A stretch of 22,091 bases of DNA from a virus, in IMG/VR virus record IMGVR_UViG_3300032083_000493, positions 1 through 22,091 of that record, one strand, 5' to 3'. Positions 13,841 to 20,678 of this stretch are shown here, in pieces (position 1 is the first letter of the stretch; each line of letters starts with the position of its first letter). Below the pieces are notes generated by a model. That model searched no databases. It worked only from the letters and a program-made list of their open reading frames with translations, and was not told the DNA's origin. The position numbers and the translations under genes were made by a program.

Positions 13841-14068
13841 TTATTTAACTCCTCTAAATTTTATCCCAGAAAACGCAGCACCACCACCACGACTAATCCT
13901 GTCAGTATCGGGGGAAGGATAGGCGTTCCCCATAAAGTAAGGCTGCCCACCATGAGACAATTTTTGACGACTACCTCGCCTAGTTTCTCTACCCATGCTT
14001 GGAGCACCAATAATAATCGCAACATCAAACGACTCCTCTTTTTTATTTTTACTTTTCTTTTTAGCCAT
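13841..14068 (-). CDS. Small basic protein with GGGAAxxGxKFRGV tail (75 aa)
   Basis: The start is the ATG at 14068 (MAKKKSKNKKEESFDVAIII), two codons after the portal frame ends and preceded by GAGGGGG; the longer frame to 14104 would overlap the portal gene. The protein is Lys/Arg-rich at the N-terminus and Gly-rich at the C-terminus (RISRGGGAAFSGIKFRGVK). This tail pattern recurs, in my memory, in small proteins of pelagiphage-like genomes. No function is known to me. Confidence 0.65.
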   Translation of the reverse strand: MAKKKSKNKKEESFDVAIIIGAPSMGRETRRGSRQKLSHGGQPYFMGNAYPSPDTDRISRGGGAAFSGIKFRGVK

Positions 14069-14069
14069 A

Positions 14070-16448
14070 TTACCCCCTCGTTTGATTTTGTTTCTGCAGA
14101 GCAATACGAGCTCGCATCTGAGCTATATCTTCCGTACTATCTATACGGTCACGCCCTAACTGGAAGTTTTGTTGAGCACGTTGTTGGTCAAGTGCAAGTT
14201 TTTGCTGATCGTTCTGTTGGTCAGCTACCATTTCTTGTTGACGCAACTGCAACTCTTGCTCTTTTATGCGTACAAGTGGGTCATCTTCTTCCGCAGGTGG
14301 TTGCGTTTTTTGATACTCAGCAATTAATTGTGCTTGTATCTGAGCAATCATCTTATCATGTTCCTCAGGCGGTTGCTGTCCTGCCTGTGGGTCTTGTGCC
14401 ATCTGTTGATCGTGCATTACTTGGGCTTTCATACCCAAATGTTCATAAATATGTTTCTCTAACGTCATTAATAGTGGTGGTTGCATCTGTGCAATCTTAC
14501 TATTCATATACGCAGAATGCACTGCGATGTGTGCATCATGGTCTTGTTGCGGAAATGCTTGCATTTTACCCTGACCTGCTGCTGCTTTACTCGCCTCTTG
14601 GTTTTCTGTAGACGGATCTAACGGCTGTGGCTGTGGTTCTGGGTTTAATATTTGTTCAATATTACTTACGCCCAATGCCTCATAAACACGCTTATATGAC
14701 TCATATAAATTATGTAATTCAGGTGCTGCCTGAGCTAATTTCAACTGTTCTTGTGCTAAAACAACTCTTTGTGACATACTAAAGATGTTTGGGTCACTTA
14801 CTGGTAAAATATCTACACGATTATCAAAATCTTGCATCTTAATCATACCATCCATACCAACATTGTACGGATAAGGGGTAGGATCTTCTGCAAACAAACG
14901 TCCAAGCATCCTTAACTCTGATTTCATAGACGTATGTAGCCGTTTATGCACCGCACTCACGATTCGTGAACCACGTTCCAACAATGCAATAGTAGTACCG
15001 ACAGGCATTTCTGTATTACCCTGCCCCATACCCATATCGGTTGTCCCGATAAAACGTTGGGCTGCTTCTACTACAAAACCCATCAACTGAAACAACGTTC
15101 CAGAGGGTTCTTTATAAGGTAACGGCATTAAAGAAGCTTTTAAATCACCTCCAGGAACATCTACATCCCTAAATTCTCCAGGAGCTAATGGGTTTGCCTC
15201 ATCTGCAATGCGTAAACCTCTCGCTTTAAATCCTGCTGGCATATTACTCAACGTACCTGCGTCAATTAACTGACGTAAATTAGCTGTAGCGGTGCGAGAT
15301 AAATTTCCAAGCAAGTGAATTAAGCCAAAACCATAAAAACCTAATCCTGGAGTAAATTTATACTGCACAAAATGTGGAATTTTATCTTTTTTAGGGTCAT
15401 CTGGGGTGAAATTACGCCTAATTGCCAAAACTTCATTCGTATCTAGGCAAACAGTTACAATATAAGGGAGCTTAATACCTGTTTCTTCACCTGTTGCATC
15501 AACATCAGGATAATCTTCGAGATCCAAGAAACAATGGCACTCATATAATGTAAACTGTTCATCAGTACCAGACGGTGATCTGCCTTCAATATCATCATAC
15601 GCATCGGTAATTGAATCATTACCTTCATTTGTACTGCCTTTACTATCCATATCAAGGTAAACACCCGATATTTGCATCTTGCGTAACTCATTTTTAGACA
15701 TTTTTATCACATGAGTAACACGTTCGGCAGTCTTTAAATCAGTAGCAACATAAGGTACAAGCACATCTTCTGCAGGAACAAACTTACTTACTGGTCTGCC
15801 CAACGCCTCATCACGATATACCTTCTTAAACGCACTTCCTGCCAAACCAAGATAATACAACATCTGATCAAACTCAGGTTCATACTCCTCCATTTCATAC
15901 ATTATTTGGTAATTCATGTAATCTTGAACACGTTGAGCCTGTTGTTCCGCATCTGGGGTAGGTGTACCCACAATATTTGCTCGCACAGGTCCTGAACTCG
16001 GCAACATTTCCTTATATGCTTGCGATTGAAACTGCGTAACAGCCTCATTTAACAATGGGTGGATAACTCCAGTAGCACCCTCAAAAGGTTCACTTCGAGA
16101 TTCATACCGCATACCAAGTAAATCTAAACCCTTTACATAGGTGTCTTCCCAATCATCTCGGCTATTACGGTCATCTTCTACAGAACCTAACACATAACTA
16201 GCTACACCTGTCAATGTAGCATCGGAAACCATCGGGGCTAAATTATCATAGAAATTTTCTGGCTCACCACCAAACATAACTTCATCTTCACCAAAACTTA
16301 CTTCAGCACCTTCATCATTCTCAACAACCTCGACATTTAAAAAATCATCTTCCTGTTGAGCAAGATCCTCTTCTTCTATACTTAAGAAATCATTCGGGGC
16401 TTGTACTAAAGCTCTATCAATATTGCTTGGACGTGGGTTCTGTGCCAT
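14070..16448 (-). CDS. Portal protein (P22-type, large)
   Basis: A 792-aa protein. After an acidic N-terminus come LLGMRYESRSEPFEGATGV (109-127) and IHPLLNEAVTQFQSQAYKEM (128-147), followed by GFGLIHLLGNLSRTATANLR (375-394) and LIDAGTLSNMPAGFKARGLR (396-415), patterns of the P22/SU10-type podovirus portals. It contains GTTIALLERGSRIVSAVHKR near 484-503. The C-terminal 150 residues are Gln-rich and coiled-coil-like (VRIKEQELQLRQQEMVADQQ), matching the barrel extension of such portals that reaches into the capsid. It begins with a one-base overlap of the terL stop (TAATG). It is a dodecameric channel for DNA packaging and the docking site for the adaptor proteins. A 78-codon frame inside it is a shadow. 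Confidence 0.9.
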   Translation of the reverse strand: MAQNPRPSNIDRALVQAPNDFLSIEEEDLAQQEDDFLNVEVVENDEGAEVSFGEDEVMFGGEPENFYDNLAPMVSDATLTGVASYVLGSVEDDRNSRDDWEDTYVKGLDLLGMRYESRSEPFEGATGVIHPLLNEAVTQFQSQAYKEMLPSSGPVRANIVGTPTPDAEQQAQRVQDYMNYQIMYEMEEYEPEFDQMLYYLGLAGSAFKKVYRDEALGRPVSKFVPAEDVLVPYVATDLKTAERVTHVIKMSKNELRKMQISGVYLDMDSKGSTNEGNDSITDAYDDIEGRSPSGTDEQFTLYECHCFLDLEDYPDVDATGEETGIKLPYIVTVCLDTNEVLAIRRNFTPDDPKKDKIPHFVQYKFTPGLGFYGFGLIHLLGNLSRTATANLRQLIDAGTLSNMPAGFKARGLRIADEANPLAPGEFRDVDVPGGDLKASLMPLPYKEPSGTLFQLMGFVVEAAQRFIGTTDMGMGQGNTEMPVGTTIALLERGSRIVSAVHKRLHTSMKSELRMLGRLFAEDPTPYPYNVGMDGMIKMQDFDNRVDILPVSDPNIFSMSQRVVLAQEQLKLAQAAPELHNLYESYKRVYEALGVSNIEQILNPEPQPQPLDPSTENQEASKAAAGQGKMQAFPQQDHDAHIAVHSAYMNSKIAQMQPPLLMTLEKHIYEHLGMKAQVMHDQQMAQDPQAGQQPPEEHDKMIAQIQAQLIAEYQKTQPPAEEDDPLVRIKEQELQLRQQEMVADQQNDQQKLALDQQRAQQNFQLGRDRIDSTEDIAQMRARIALQKQNQTRG

Positions 16449-17929
16449 TAATAATACTTCCTTATTCTAGGAGCTGTATCCTCTTCCTCATAATCTTCGG
16501 GGTGTTGAATAAAACCGCCCTCTCTAAATCTGCGTAACGCTTGCGTAACCGTATCAACATAATCATCATGCTCTCCTGCAGGAAAAGCAGCACACTCTTC
16601 AACAACTTCTTCTGCCCATCGAGTATCTGGAGCCCATACTAACCCACTTTCAAGTAAAGGTGCAACTGAATTCACACGAGTGAACTTATCATTTCCTCTA
16701 CTCGGGCTGTAATTCTGCACTGGAATACCCATAGCTCGCAACTCTTGCGTCAACGGCATACCTGAAGCTTTCGCCTCAATTAACACACATTCAGGATCCC
16801 AATACTTATACTCTTCTAACGCTCGCCTACGCAAATCAGGAAAATCCCATCGCCCACGCTGTGCATCTACAAGAATAATGTTTGGTGGTTCACCCTCTCT
16901 AGGATAAAATACACCCCATGTGGTTATCGCACTATAATCAGCAGTCGTCTGTTTACTATACGCAGTATCATAACTCTGCATCACATACTCCAAAGGGGGC
17001 AACTCTTTCTTTTCCCAACGCTTCCACCAATCACGCTTTAATATAGCTGACTGTTCACTCGTCGGGTTTTGCTGCCACTGAGCTTCCCACTTACCTACTG
17101 ATAAACTGCCCTTAACAGAAAGTAAATCTTCCTTTTTCCAATACTCACCCCACAACGGCTCACCAGTCTCTGGCATCAAAGCAGGAAACTCTACAACTTC
17201 CCACTTATCAGCTAAAACATCTCGCCCCTGCTGCTTCAACAACTTACCTGTTAAATCGTTTTCTGCCCATCGGGTCATAATAATCACGATAGACCCTCCA
17301 GGTTGAAGCCTTTGTCGTGGTCCTGACGTATACCACTCATAAGCATGTTCCATAGCCGTAGGACTTAACGCATCCTGCTCACTATGGGGGTCATCAATAA
17401 TTAACAAATCAGCACCACGTCCAGTAACCGCACCACCAACTCCCGCAGCAAAATATTCACCGCCTCTTGACGTTTCCCAACGTCCCGCTGCCTGACTATC
17501 TGCTCGCAACTCTACATCAAAAATTTTTTTATACGCATCCGAGTTCATTAAATTACGTGTCTTACGACCAAATCTAAACGCCAACTCAGCAGTGTGCGTA
17601 GTCTGCATAATCTTTAACGTAGGCTTACGTCCCATCAACCACGCAGGTAATAAATAACTTCCGAATTCAGATTTCGTGTGCCGAGGTGGCATATTCACGA
17701 TTAATCGTTTCAACTCTCCACGAGCCAAACGGTTAAATTTCTCTGCCATTATCTTATGGTGGCGTCCATTTATAAAATCTTCCCACACAACCTTAGTAAA
17801 AGCCATAAAATCATCACGGGCTAACTCAGACTCACCAATTTCCTTAGCTCGGTCCAATAAAGTCGCAAACTTTTTCAAATGCTCTTCTGGCACGTTCGTT
17901 AAATCAAAACTCATATTTTTAAAATACAT
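16448..17929 (-). CDS. terL: Terminase large subunit (ATPase and nuclease)
   Basis: A 493-aa motor. ATPase half: Walker A-like PPRHTKSE (81-88), Walker B LLIIDDPHSEQDA (175-187), and coupling motif MTRWAENDLTGKLL (218-231). Nuclease half: QSYDTAYSKQTTADYSAIT (318-336) with first acidic residue D321, VLIEAKASGMPLTQEL (382-397) with E385, and HDDYVDTVTQAL (454-465) with the last acidic residues D456/D459. It translocates DNA into the procapsid through the portal and cuts the concatemer. The start is either the ATG at 17929 or Met 6 at 17914; neither has a clear Shine-Dalgarno, unusual in this window. It lies after a 246-base noncoding stretch, so it probably begins its own transcription unit. 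Confidence 0.95.
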   Translation of the reverse strand: MYFKNMSFDLTNVPEEHLKKFATLLDRAKEIGESELARDDFMAFTKVVWEDFINGRHHKIMAEKFNRLARGELKRLIVNMPPRHTKSEFGSYLLPAWLMGRKPTLKIMQTTHTAELAFRFGRKTRNLMNSDAYKKIFDVELRADSQAAGRWETSRGGEYFAAGVGGAVTGRGADLLIIDDPHSEQDALSPTAMEHAYEWYTSGPRQRLQPGGSIVIIMTRWAENDLTGKLLKQQGRDVLADKWEVVEFPALMPETGEPLWGEYWKKEDLLSVKGSLSVGKWEAQWQQNPTSEQSAILKRDWWKRWEKKELPPLEYVMQSYDTAYSKQTTADYSAITTWGVFYPREGEPPNIILVDAQRGRWDFPDLRRRALEEYKYWDPECVLIEAKASGMPLTQELRAMGIPVQNYSPSRGNDKFTRVNSVAPLLESGLVWAPDTRWAEEVVEECAAFPAGEHDDYVDTVTQALRRFREGGFIQHPEDYEEEDTAPRIRKYY

Positions 17930-18006
17930 CGAAAAATTTCAAAGGGCAATGAACCTATAATCAAAACACACAATAGGGGGTACGTCGTCTAGGCTTTCCG
18001 TCGAGC

Positions 18007-18018
18007 ACAGTTCACTAT
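18007..18018. promoter_or_regulatory. Near-palindromic 12-mer upstream of terL
   Basis: ACAGTTCACTAT, 78-89 nt before the terL ATG. It matches at 11 of 12 positions the perfect-arm element ATAGT-tc-ACTAT found upstream of the 141-aa gene at 18176. It is a candidate operator or phage-specific promoter element; no function is shown by sequence alone. Confidence 0.4.
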
Positions 18019-18054
18019 CCATGAAAAATGTTTTTGGTACTCGAAGAAATATCT

Positions 18055-18086
18055 AAAACTTGGTTATACCTAACGACATAACCAAG
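18055..18086 (-). terminator. Hairpin with short T run upstream of terL
   Basis: A perfect 9-bp stem (CTTGGTTAT / ATAACCAAG) with a 10-nt loop is followed on the minus strand by TTTTAG. It is a plausible but AT-rich intrinsic terminator for transcripts arriving from the 141-aa gene. Confidence 0.5.
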
Positions 18087-18097
18087 GGTCGTCGTCA

Positions 18098-18123
18098 GGG
18101 GGGGTGGTAGGGGGGGGAGGGGG
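18098..18123 (+). other. G-run cluster on the plus strand (quadruplex candidate), C-rich in the transcript
   Basis: Runs of 7, 8 and 5 G are separated by TGGTA and a single A, enough for four G-tracts. The transcript strand carries the C-rich complement, so a quadruplex would form on the non-transcript DNA strand. The stretch lies between two hairpins in the 246-base noncoding region (17930-18175), which otherwise holds the 12-mer and no supported gene. Confidence 0.5.
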
Positions 18124-18142
18124 CAATGCTCAGTTTAGTATT

Positions 18143-18168
18143 GGCTAGGGGGACCCATCCCCCTAGCC
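18143..18168 (-). terminator. Strong GC hairpin right after the 141-aa gene at 18176
   Basis: A perfect 10-bp stem GGCTAGGGGG / CCCCCTAGCC with a 6-nt loop begins 8 bases after the stop codon. No T run follows (AATACTAAAC), so it may act as RNA 3'-end protection or a weak terminator in combination with the hairpin at 18055-18086. Confidence 0.6.
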
Positions 18169-18175
18169 GTTGACG

Positions 18176-18601
18176 TTAGACAGTAGCTTGTGGTTGGACT
18201 ACCAATTTGACATAGCCAGTACCATATACTGAACTGCTCGGAGTATAACCACCGTTAAGCATTGCCAACAAACAGATAGGTGACTTGGTGCTGTGACCTA
18301 GTGGCTTCGCGGCATTAAGGATTGCAAACAAACTGTGATTGCCTTCATAACCTTTTAGCAACCAGTCTTGGATAGTAGCACGAACACCGCCGACCTTGCC
18401 AGTGTAACCGAACGGTACTGGCTGATCTGAATCTAGCTTAACATTGTCAAGCGGAAGAACCTGTACATTATGTACGTTGCCACCTGCTTCGGCTTGAACG
18501 AAAGCCCAGATGTCAGAATAATTAAGAGGAGTACCAGTATTTTGTAGCGTTGCTACTGCGACTGATTTAGTGGCGATTGTTTTTGTTTTTGCTTTTGTCA
18601 T
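18176..18601 (-). CDS. Unrecognised 141-aa protein, paralogue A of a tandem pair
   Basis: The N-terminal 25 residues are Lys/Thr/Ala-rich and variable. The remainder is compact: LNYSDIWAFVQAEAGGN (26-42), PVPFGYTGKVGGVRATIQDW (61-80), then a stretch with KPLGHSTKSPICLLAMLNGG (99-118) and a YVKLVV end. It aligns without gaps over about 110 residues to the gene at 19002-19427, with roughly 68 identities by hand count (about 60%). I recognise no family. Conserved His, Cys, Trp and Asp residues could reflect an active or metal site, or only a fold. An AAAGGG ribosome site precedes the ATG, within a leader CGTAGAAAGG shared with the paralogue. Downstream lies a strong hairpin. It appears monocistronic. 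Confidence 0.8.
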   Translation of the reverse strand: MTKAKTKTIATKSVAVATLQNTGTPLNYSDIWAFVQAEAGGNVHNVQVLPLDNVKLDSDQPVPFGYTGKVGGVRATIQDWLLKGYEGNHSLFAILNAAKPLGHSTKSPICLLAMLNGGYTPSSSVYGTGYVKLVVQPQATV

Positions 18602-18661
18602 TTGAGAACCCTTTCTACGGTTTATGACTGTAACCTTTATTGGCTACATATTCTTTCTACT

Positions 18662-18673
18662 ATAGTTCACTAT
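18662..18673. promoter_or_regulatory. Near-palindromic 12-mer upstream of paralogue A
   Basis: ATAGT-tc-ACTAT, perfect 5-bp arms around TC, 61-72 nt before the start codon. Related copies lie before terL (18007-18018) and before paralogue B (19496-19507). I could not place a convincing sigma-70 promoter on it. Confidence 0.45.
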
Positions 18674-18700
18674 TATTGTAAACCCCTTTTGTGAACTTTT

Positions 18701-18760
18701 TTACATTTTTATTAAACTAATTATACCGACTATTATTATGACTACTATTATGAATGACAT
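18701..18760 (-). CDS. Possible 19-aa hydrophobic peptide
   Basis: An ATG at 18760 opens MSFIIVVIIIVGIISLIKM followed by TAA. AAAAAGGGG sits five bases before the ATG, a fair ribosome site. The peptide is one uninterrupted membrane-like segment. The region is AT-rich with many ATA/ATT codons, so a chance hydrophobic frame is quite possible. It lies in the leader of paralogue A. Confidence 0.25.
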   Translation of the reverse strand: MSFIIVVIIIVGIISLIKM

Positions 18761-18853
18761 ACGAACCCCTTTTTATTTGTACTACTAATATTATTAAAAC
18801 GGTTTGCATGGAGCAAACTTTAATTGCCAGACAAGATTATAAAAGATTGACCC

Positions 18854-18871
18854 GAGGATGATTGATGATGA
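18854..18871 (-). repeat. Inverted fourth copy of the TCATC-type 18-mer
   Basis: The minus strand reads TCATCATCAATCATCCTC, fitting the consensus TCATCRTCAWTCATCVTC of the three plus-strand copies at 19574-19647 at every position. It lies on the other side of paralogue B, so the repeats flank that gene in opposite orientation. Confidence 0.6.
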
Positions 18872-18892
18872 TTACTTGAGAATGATTGATTA

Positions 18893-18914
18893 ATATATGT
18901 ACTCATACATATAT
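18893..18914. repeat. Perfect 9-bp palindrome ATATATGTA-ctca-TACATATAT
   Basis: Nested inside an outer inverted repeat CCCGAGGA (18851-18858) / TCCTCGGG (18926-18933). The nested arms could form a long imperfect stem in DNA or RNA. It lies downstream of paralogue B beyond that gene's terminator. Confidence 0.6.
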
Positions 18915-18974
18915 GTCGTCAGTCTTCCTCGGGAATGGGATAATCATCTATTTTCCTCAAGAATGGGATGGGAG

Positions 18975-18996
18975 AAAAAGGGGACCGAAGTCCCCT
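18975..18996 (-). terminator. Rho-independent terminator with UUCG tetraloop after paralogue B
   Basis: On the minus strand AGGGGAC-TTCG-GTCCCCT forms a 7-bp stem closed by a very stable UUCG tetraloop and is followed directly by TTTT then CTCCC. It begins 5 bases after the stop codon of the gene at 19002. Confidence 0.9.
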
Positions 18997-19001
18997 GATC
19001 T

Positions 19002-19427
19002 TTAAGCTTGTACTACGAGTTTGACATATGGTGTCATCCAGTATTTGCTAGACGGTGAGTAACCACCATGCAAGAGGGCGTGTAGACAGACAGGTTTTTT
19101 GCGACTGTGTCCTAATGGAGCGGCTTTAGTGAGAACCGCTTTTAGTGTGAGGTCACCATCAACACCACGCAACATCCAGTCTTGGATTTTTTGACGAACA
19201 CCACCTGCTCGTCCACCGTAACCAAATGGCACAGGTGCGTCAGACTTGAGGTCAACATTGTCAAGAGGTACGATTTTCACGTTAGCCTCATTGCCACCTG
19301 CCTGAGTCTGTACAAAATGCCAGATGTCGTCGTAAGTTAGCTCTTGGTCAGTGACCACTAACTCAACGGATTTTACCACCTTTTTAGTGGCAGATTTAGG
19401 GGAAGTCTTTTTAGCTGTATTAGCCAT
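19002..19427 (-). CDS. Unrecognised 141-aa protein, paralogue B of a tandem pair
   Basis: Same length as paralogue A and alignable without gaps: LTYDDIWHFVQTQAGGN, then PVPFGYGGRAGGVRQKIQDW and PLGHSRKKPVCLHALLHGGY, ending YVKLVVQA. The N-terminus is Lys/Ser/Thr-rich (about 22 residues) and poorly conserved, so it is probably a flexible tail. AAAGGAG precedes the ATG within the shared leader CGTAGAAAGG. It has its own upstream 12-mer (19496-19507) and its own UUCG terminator, so it is likely expressed alone and strongly. Unknown function; not a terminase, tail or replication protein that I can recognise. Confidence 0.8.
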   Translation of the reverse strand: MANTAKKTSPKSATKKVVKSVELVVTDQELTYDDIWHFVQTQAGGNEANVKIVPLDNVDLKSDAPVPFGYGGRAGGVRQKIQDWMLRGVDGDLTLKAVLTKAAPLGHSRKKPVCLHALLHGGYSPSSKYWMTPYVKLVVQA

Positions 19428-19495
19428 GATAGAAGCTCCTTTCTACGAGCACTGTCCCAACACACTATGCGTTGGATACATATATAGAATAGCAA

Positions 19496-19507
19496 ATAGT
19501 GAACTCA
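19496..19507. promoter_or_regulatory. Near-palindromic 12-mer upstream of paralogue B
   Basis: The minus strand reads TGAGTTCACTAT (10 of 12 to the element before paralogue A), 69-80 nt before the start codon. A box shared with paralogue A (minus strand ATATGTATCCAA, 19472-19483) lies between it and the ribosome site. Confidence 0.4.
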
Positions 19508-19573
19508 GGTGCAAGTCTTTTATACTCTTAAATAATCTTTATTTATTGACAGCAAATCCTCAAGAATCATCGG

Positions 19574-19647
19574 TCATCGTCAATCATCATCTGTCTTGTC
19601 ATCATCAATCATCGTCCACGGATCATGGTTCATCGTCATTCATCCTC
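19574..19647 (+). repeat. Three imperfect 18-nt direct repeats, TCATCRTCAWTCATCVTC
   Basis: Copies at 19574-19591, 19599-19616 and 19630-19647 differ from each other at two or three positions. A fourth, inverted copy lies at 18854-18871, and a degraded copy is inside the end of the nuclease gene near 19730-19747. CCTCAAG also recurs here (19558, 19644) and at 18955. The stretch 19428-19662 holds no gene that I can support. Confidence 0.6.
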
Positions 19648-19662
19648 AAGTCTTTGTCATAA

Positions 19663-20124
19663 TCATTCTTCCTCTATCATGGGAGAAAATTGGAGATCTT
19701 CCTCCTTGTGATGGGACGACTTTGAGGATAGAATATGATTGATGATACCTGTCCAATCATACGGTGTCGGGGAACTCCAGTCAGGTGTCCATGATTCTCC
19801 GTTTCCTGCTATCTGTATCGCTCTCTCACCGCCAAATATATTTAGGGTATGGGAAGAAGGATGATGAACCAAGTTATAAACTGAGCCTCCATTCATAGAA
19901 TATCTTGTTTGCCACGCAATTTGATGAGGACGTAGAGTTATAGACTTTAGGGACTTTAACCTGTGAACCTTGAGTTCTAACCAAAACGGATGACCTTGGA
20001 CGATGCCGTGTAGGTCAGGCACTCCAGGACTTGCCCATGATTCTAGGCGTGTCCAAAACACACCTAGATCTTTGGTTCCATCACGGAGTTTATACCATAA
20101 TTGTGACTCGGGTTTGCTACTCAT
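19663..20124 (-). CDS. VRR-NUC domain nuclease
   Basis: The start is the ATG at 20124, overlapping the upstream stop by 8 bases; the longer frame to 20172 lies inside that gene. The 153-aa product has the PD-(D/E)xK layout of the VRR-NUC family: SWASPGVPDLHGIVQGHPFW with D37, then LELKVHR with E50 and K52, and RPHQIAWQTR with Q68. This nuclease type is common in phages, alone as here or fused to helicases, and may resolve branched DNA. The C-terminus beyond about residue 100 is polar and unrecognised. It is third in a small transcription unit starting at 20640, and the closest known function to DNA processing in this region. Confidence 0.85.
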   Translation of the reverse strand: MSSKPESQLWYKLRDGTKDLGVFWTRLESWASPGVPDLHGIVQGHPFWLELKVHRLKSLKSITLRPHQIAWQTRYSMNGGSVYNLVHHPSSHTLNIFGGERAIQIAGNGESWTPDWSSPTPYDWTGIINHILSSKSSHHKEEDLQFSPMIEEE

Positions 20125-20440
20125 AACAAAGCTCTTCGTAGTAGCGGTCAGATAAAGATTCACCATTGTCATTATCTTCGTGCCAGTTGTCAGGCTCTGG
20201 CTCTAAACCCTCTGCTTCGTAAATGGGTGTCGGGTTCATTTCGTAAACGTAAACTTTAAACCCTCGTGTTCTCATTTCTTCAGCGGCTTCCATCGCTTCG
20301 CGGTGAGTTTCATACCCACAGTGTCTATGCCCCACAGTTTCAAATCCTTCAGGAACGTCTTCCCAACCATTTTTGCCAAGGCGGTGATTAGAAATATATG
20401 TCGCAACGATATGGTACTCATTTGTAAATAGTTTAGCCAT
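20117..20440 (-). CDS. Hypothetical protein (107 aa), acidic C-terminus
   Basis: The N-terminal part is a small alpha/beta sequence: NEYHIVATYISNHRLGKNGW, GFETVGHRHCGYETHREAME, and AAEEMRTRGFKVYVYEMNPT. The C-terminal 35 residues are acidic (EGLEPEPDNWHEDNDNGESL) and probably disordered. I know no family. The start overlaps the upstream stop by one base (TAATG) and the stop overlaps the nuclease start, so all three are co-translated. Confidence 0.65.
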   Translation of the reverse strand: MAKLFTNEYHIVATYISNHRLGKNGWEDVPEGFETVGHRHCGYETHREAMEAAEEMRTRGFKVYVYEMNPTPIYEAEGLEPEPDNWHEDNDNGESLSDRYYEELCYE

Positions 20441-20640
20441 TAATCTACGAGCTCCCCTGTTACAATAAAGTCCATACGCTCAGCACATGTCGTGCAAGGT
20501 GTTTTGTCCTCGTCGTATAAATCCCTAGCGTAATTGTTGCCGAGCATCGGCATACCGCACAACGTCCTGCTTGTCCCATCAGCCATTGCAAAATGCTGTT
20601 GTCCTAACTTTTTAGTCCACTCACTAAACTTAGTAGCCAT
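20440..20640 (-). CDS. Zinc-binding miniprotein (66 aa)
   Basis: A short protein with H16, C28 and a C49-x-x-C52 pair (HFAMADGTSRTLCG and TPCTTCAER), enough for a single zinc site. Such small Cys/His proteins are frequent in phage early and middle operons as partners of host enzymes, but none is identified here. GAAAGGGG precedes the ATG, and a sigma-70-like promoter lies 39-66 bases upstream. Confidence 0.7.
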   Translation of the reverse strand: MATKFSEWTKKLGQQHFAMADGTSRTLCGMPMLGNNYARDLYDEDKTPCTTCAERMDFIVTGELVD

Positions 20641-20678
20641 ATCAAAACCCCTTTCTTCGGGTTGGTTAAATTAATCGT

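Larger units (their letters stand above)
18602..19001. other. 400-base noncoding region between the paralogues
   Basis: It holds no convincing long gene. From left to right: shared leader of paralogue A with a box at 18640-18651 (minus strand ATATGTAGCCAA, matched at 19472-19483), the 12-mer at 18662-18673, an AT-rich run (about 18655-18800) containing a repeated ACTATTATTATGA-like block and two AACCCCTTTT 10-mers (18681-18690 and 18764-18773), a small hydrophobic frame at 18701-18760, a GTTTGC/GCAAAC inverted repeat (18802-18818), a TCATC-type 18-mer (18854-18871), a 9-bp palindrome (18893-18914) and two copies of TTCCTCRRGAATGGGAT (18925-18941, 18953-18969). Confidence 0.6.

Noticed and set aside
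15455-15691. 78-codon open frame on the minus strand inside the portal gene
   Set aside because: It lies wholly within the portal coding sequence in another frame, has atypical composition and no ribosome site that would make it a separate gene.
17939-18022. 27-codon frame (MDSELCSTESLDDVPPIVCF...) ending 9 bases before terL
   Set aside because: No ribosome site before its ATG and no recognisable character; a leader peptide cannot be supported.
18854-19647. CRISPR-like array from the TCATC repeats
   Set aside because: Units are only 18 nt, degenerate, irregularly spaced (7-14 nt gaps), and one is inverted; no spacers of even length and no cas genes.
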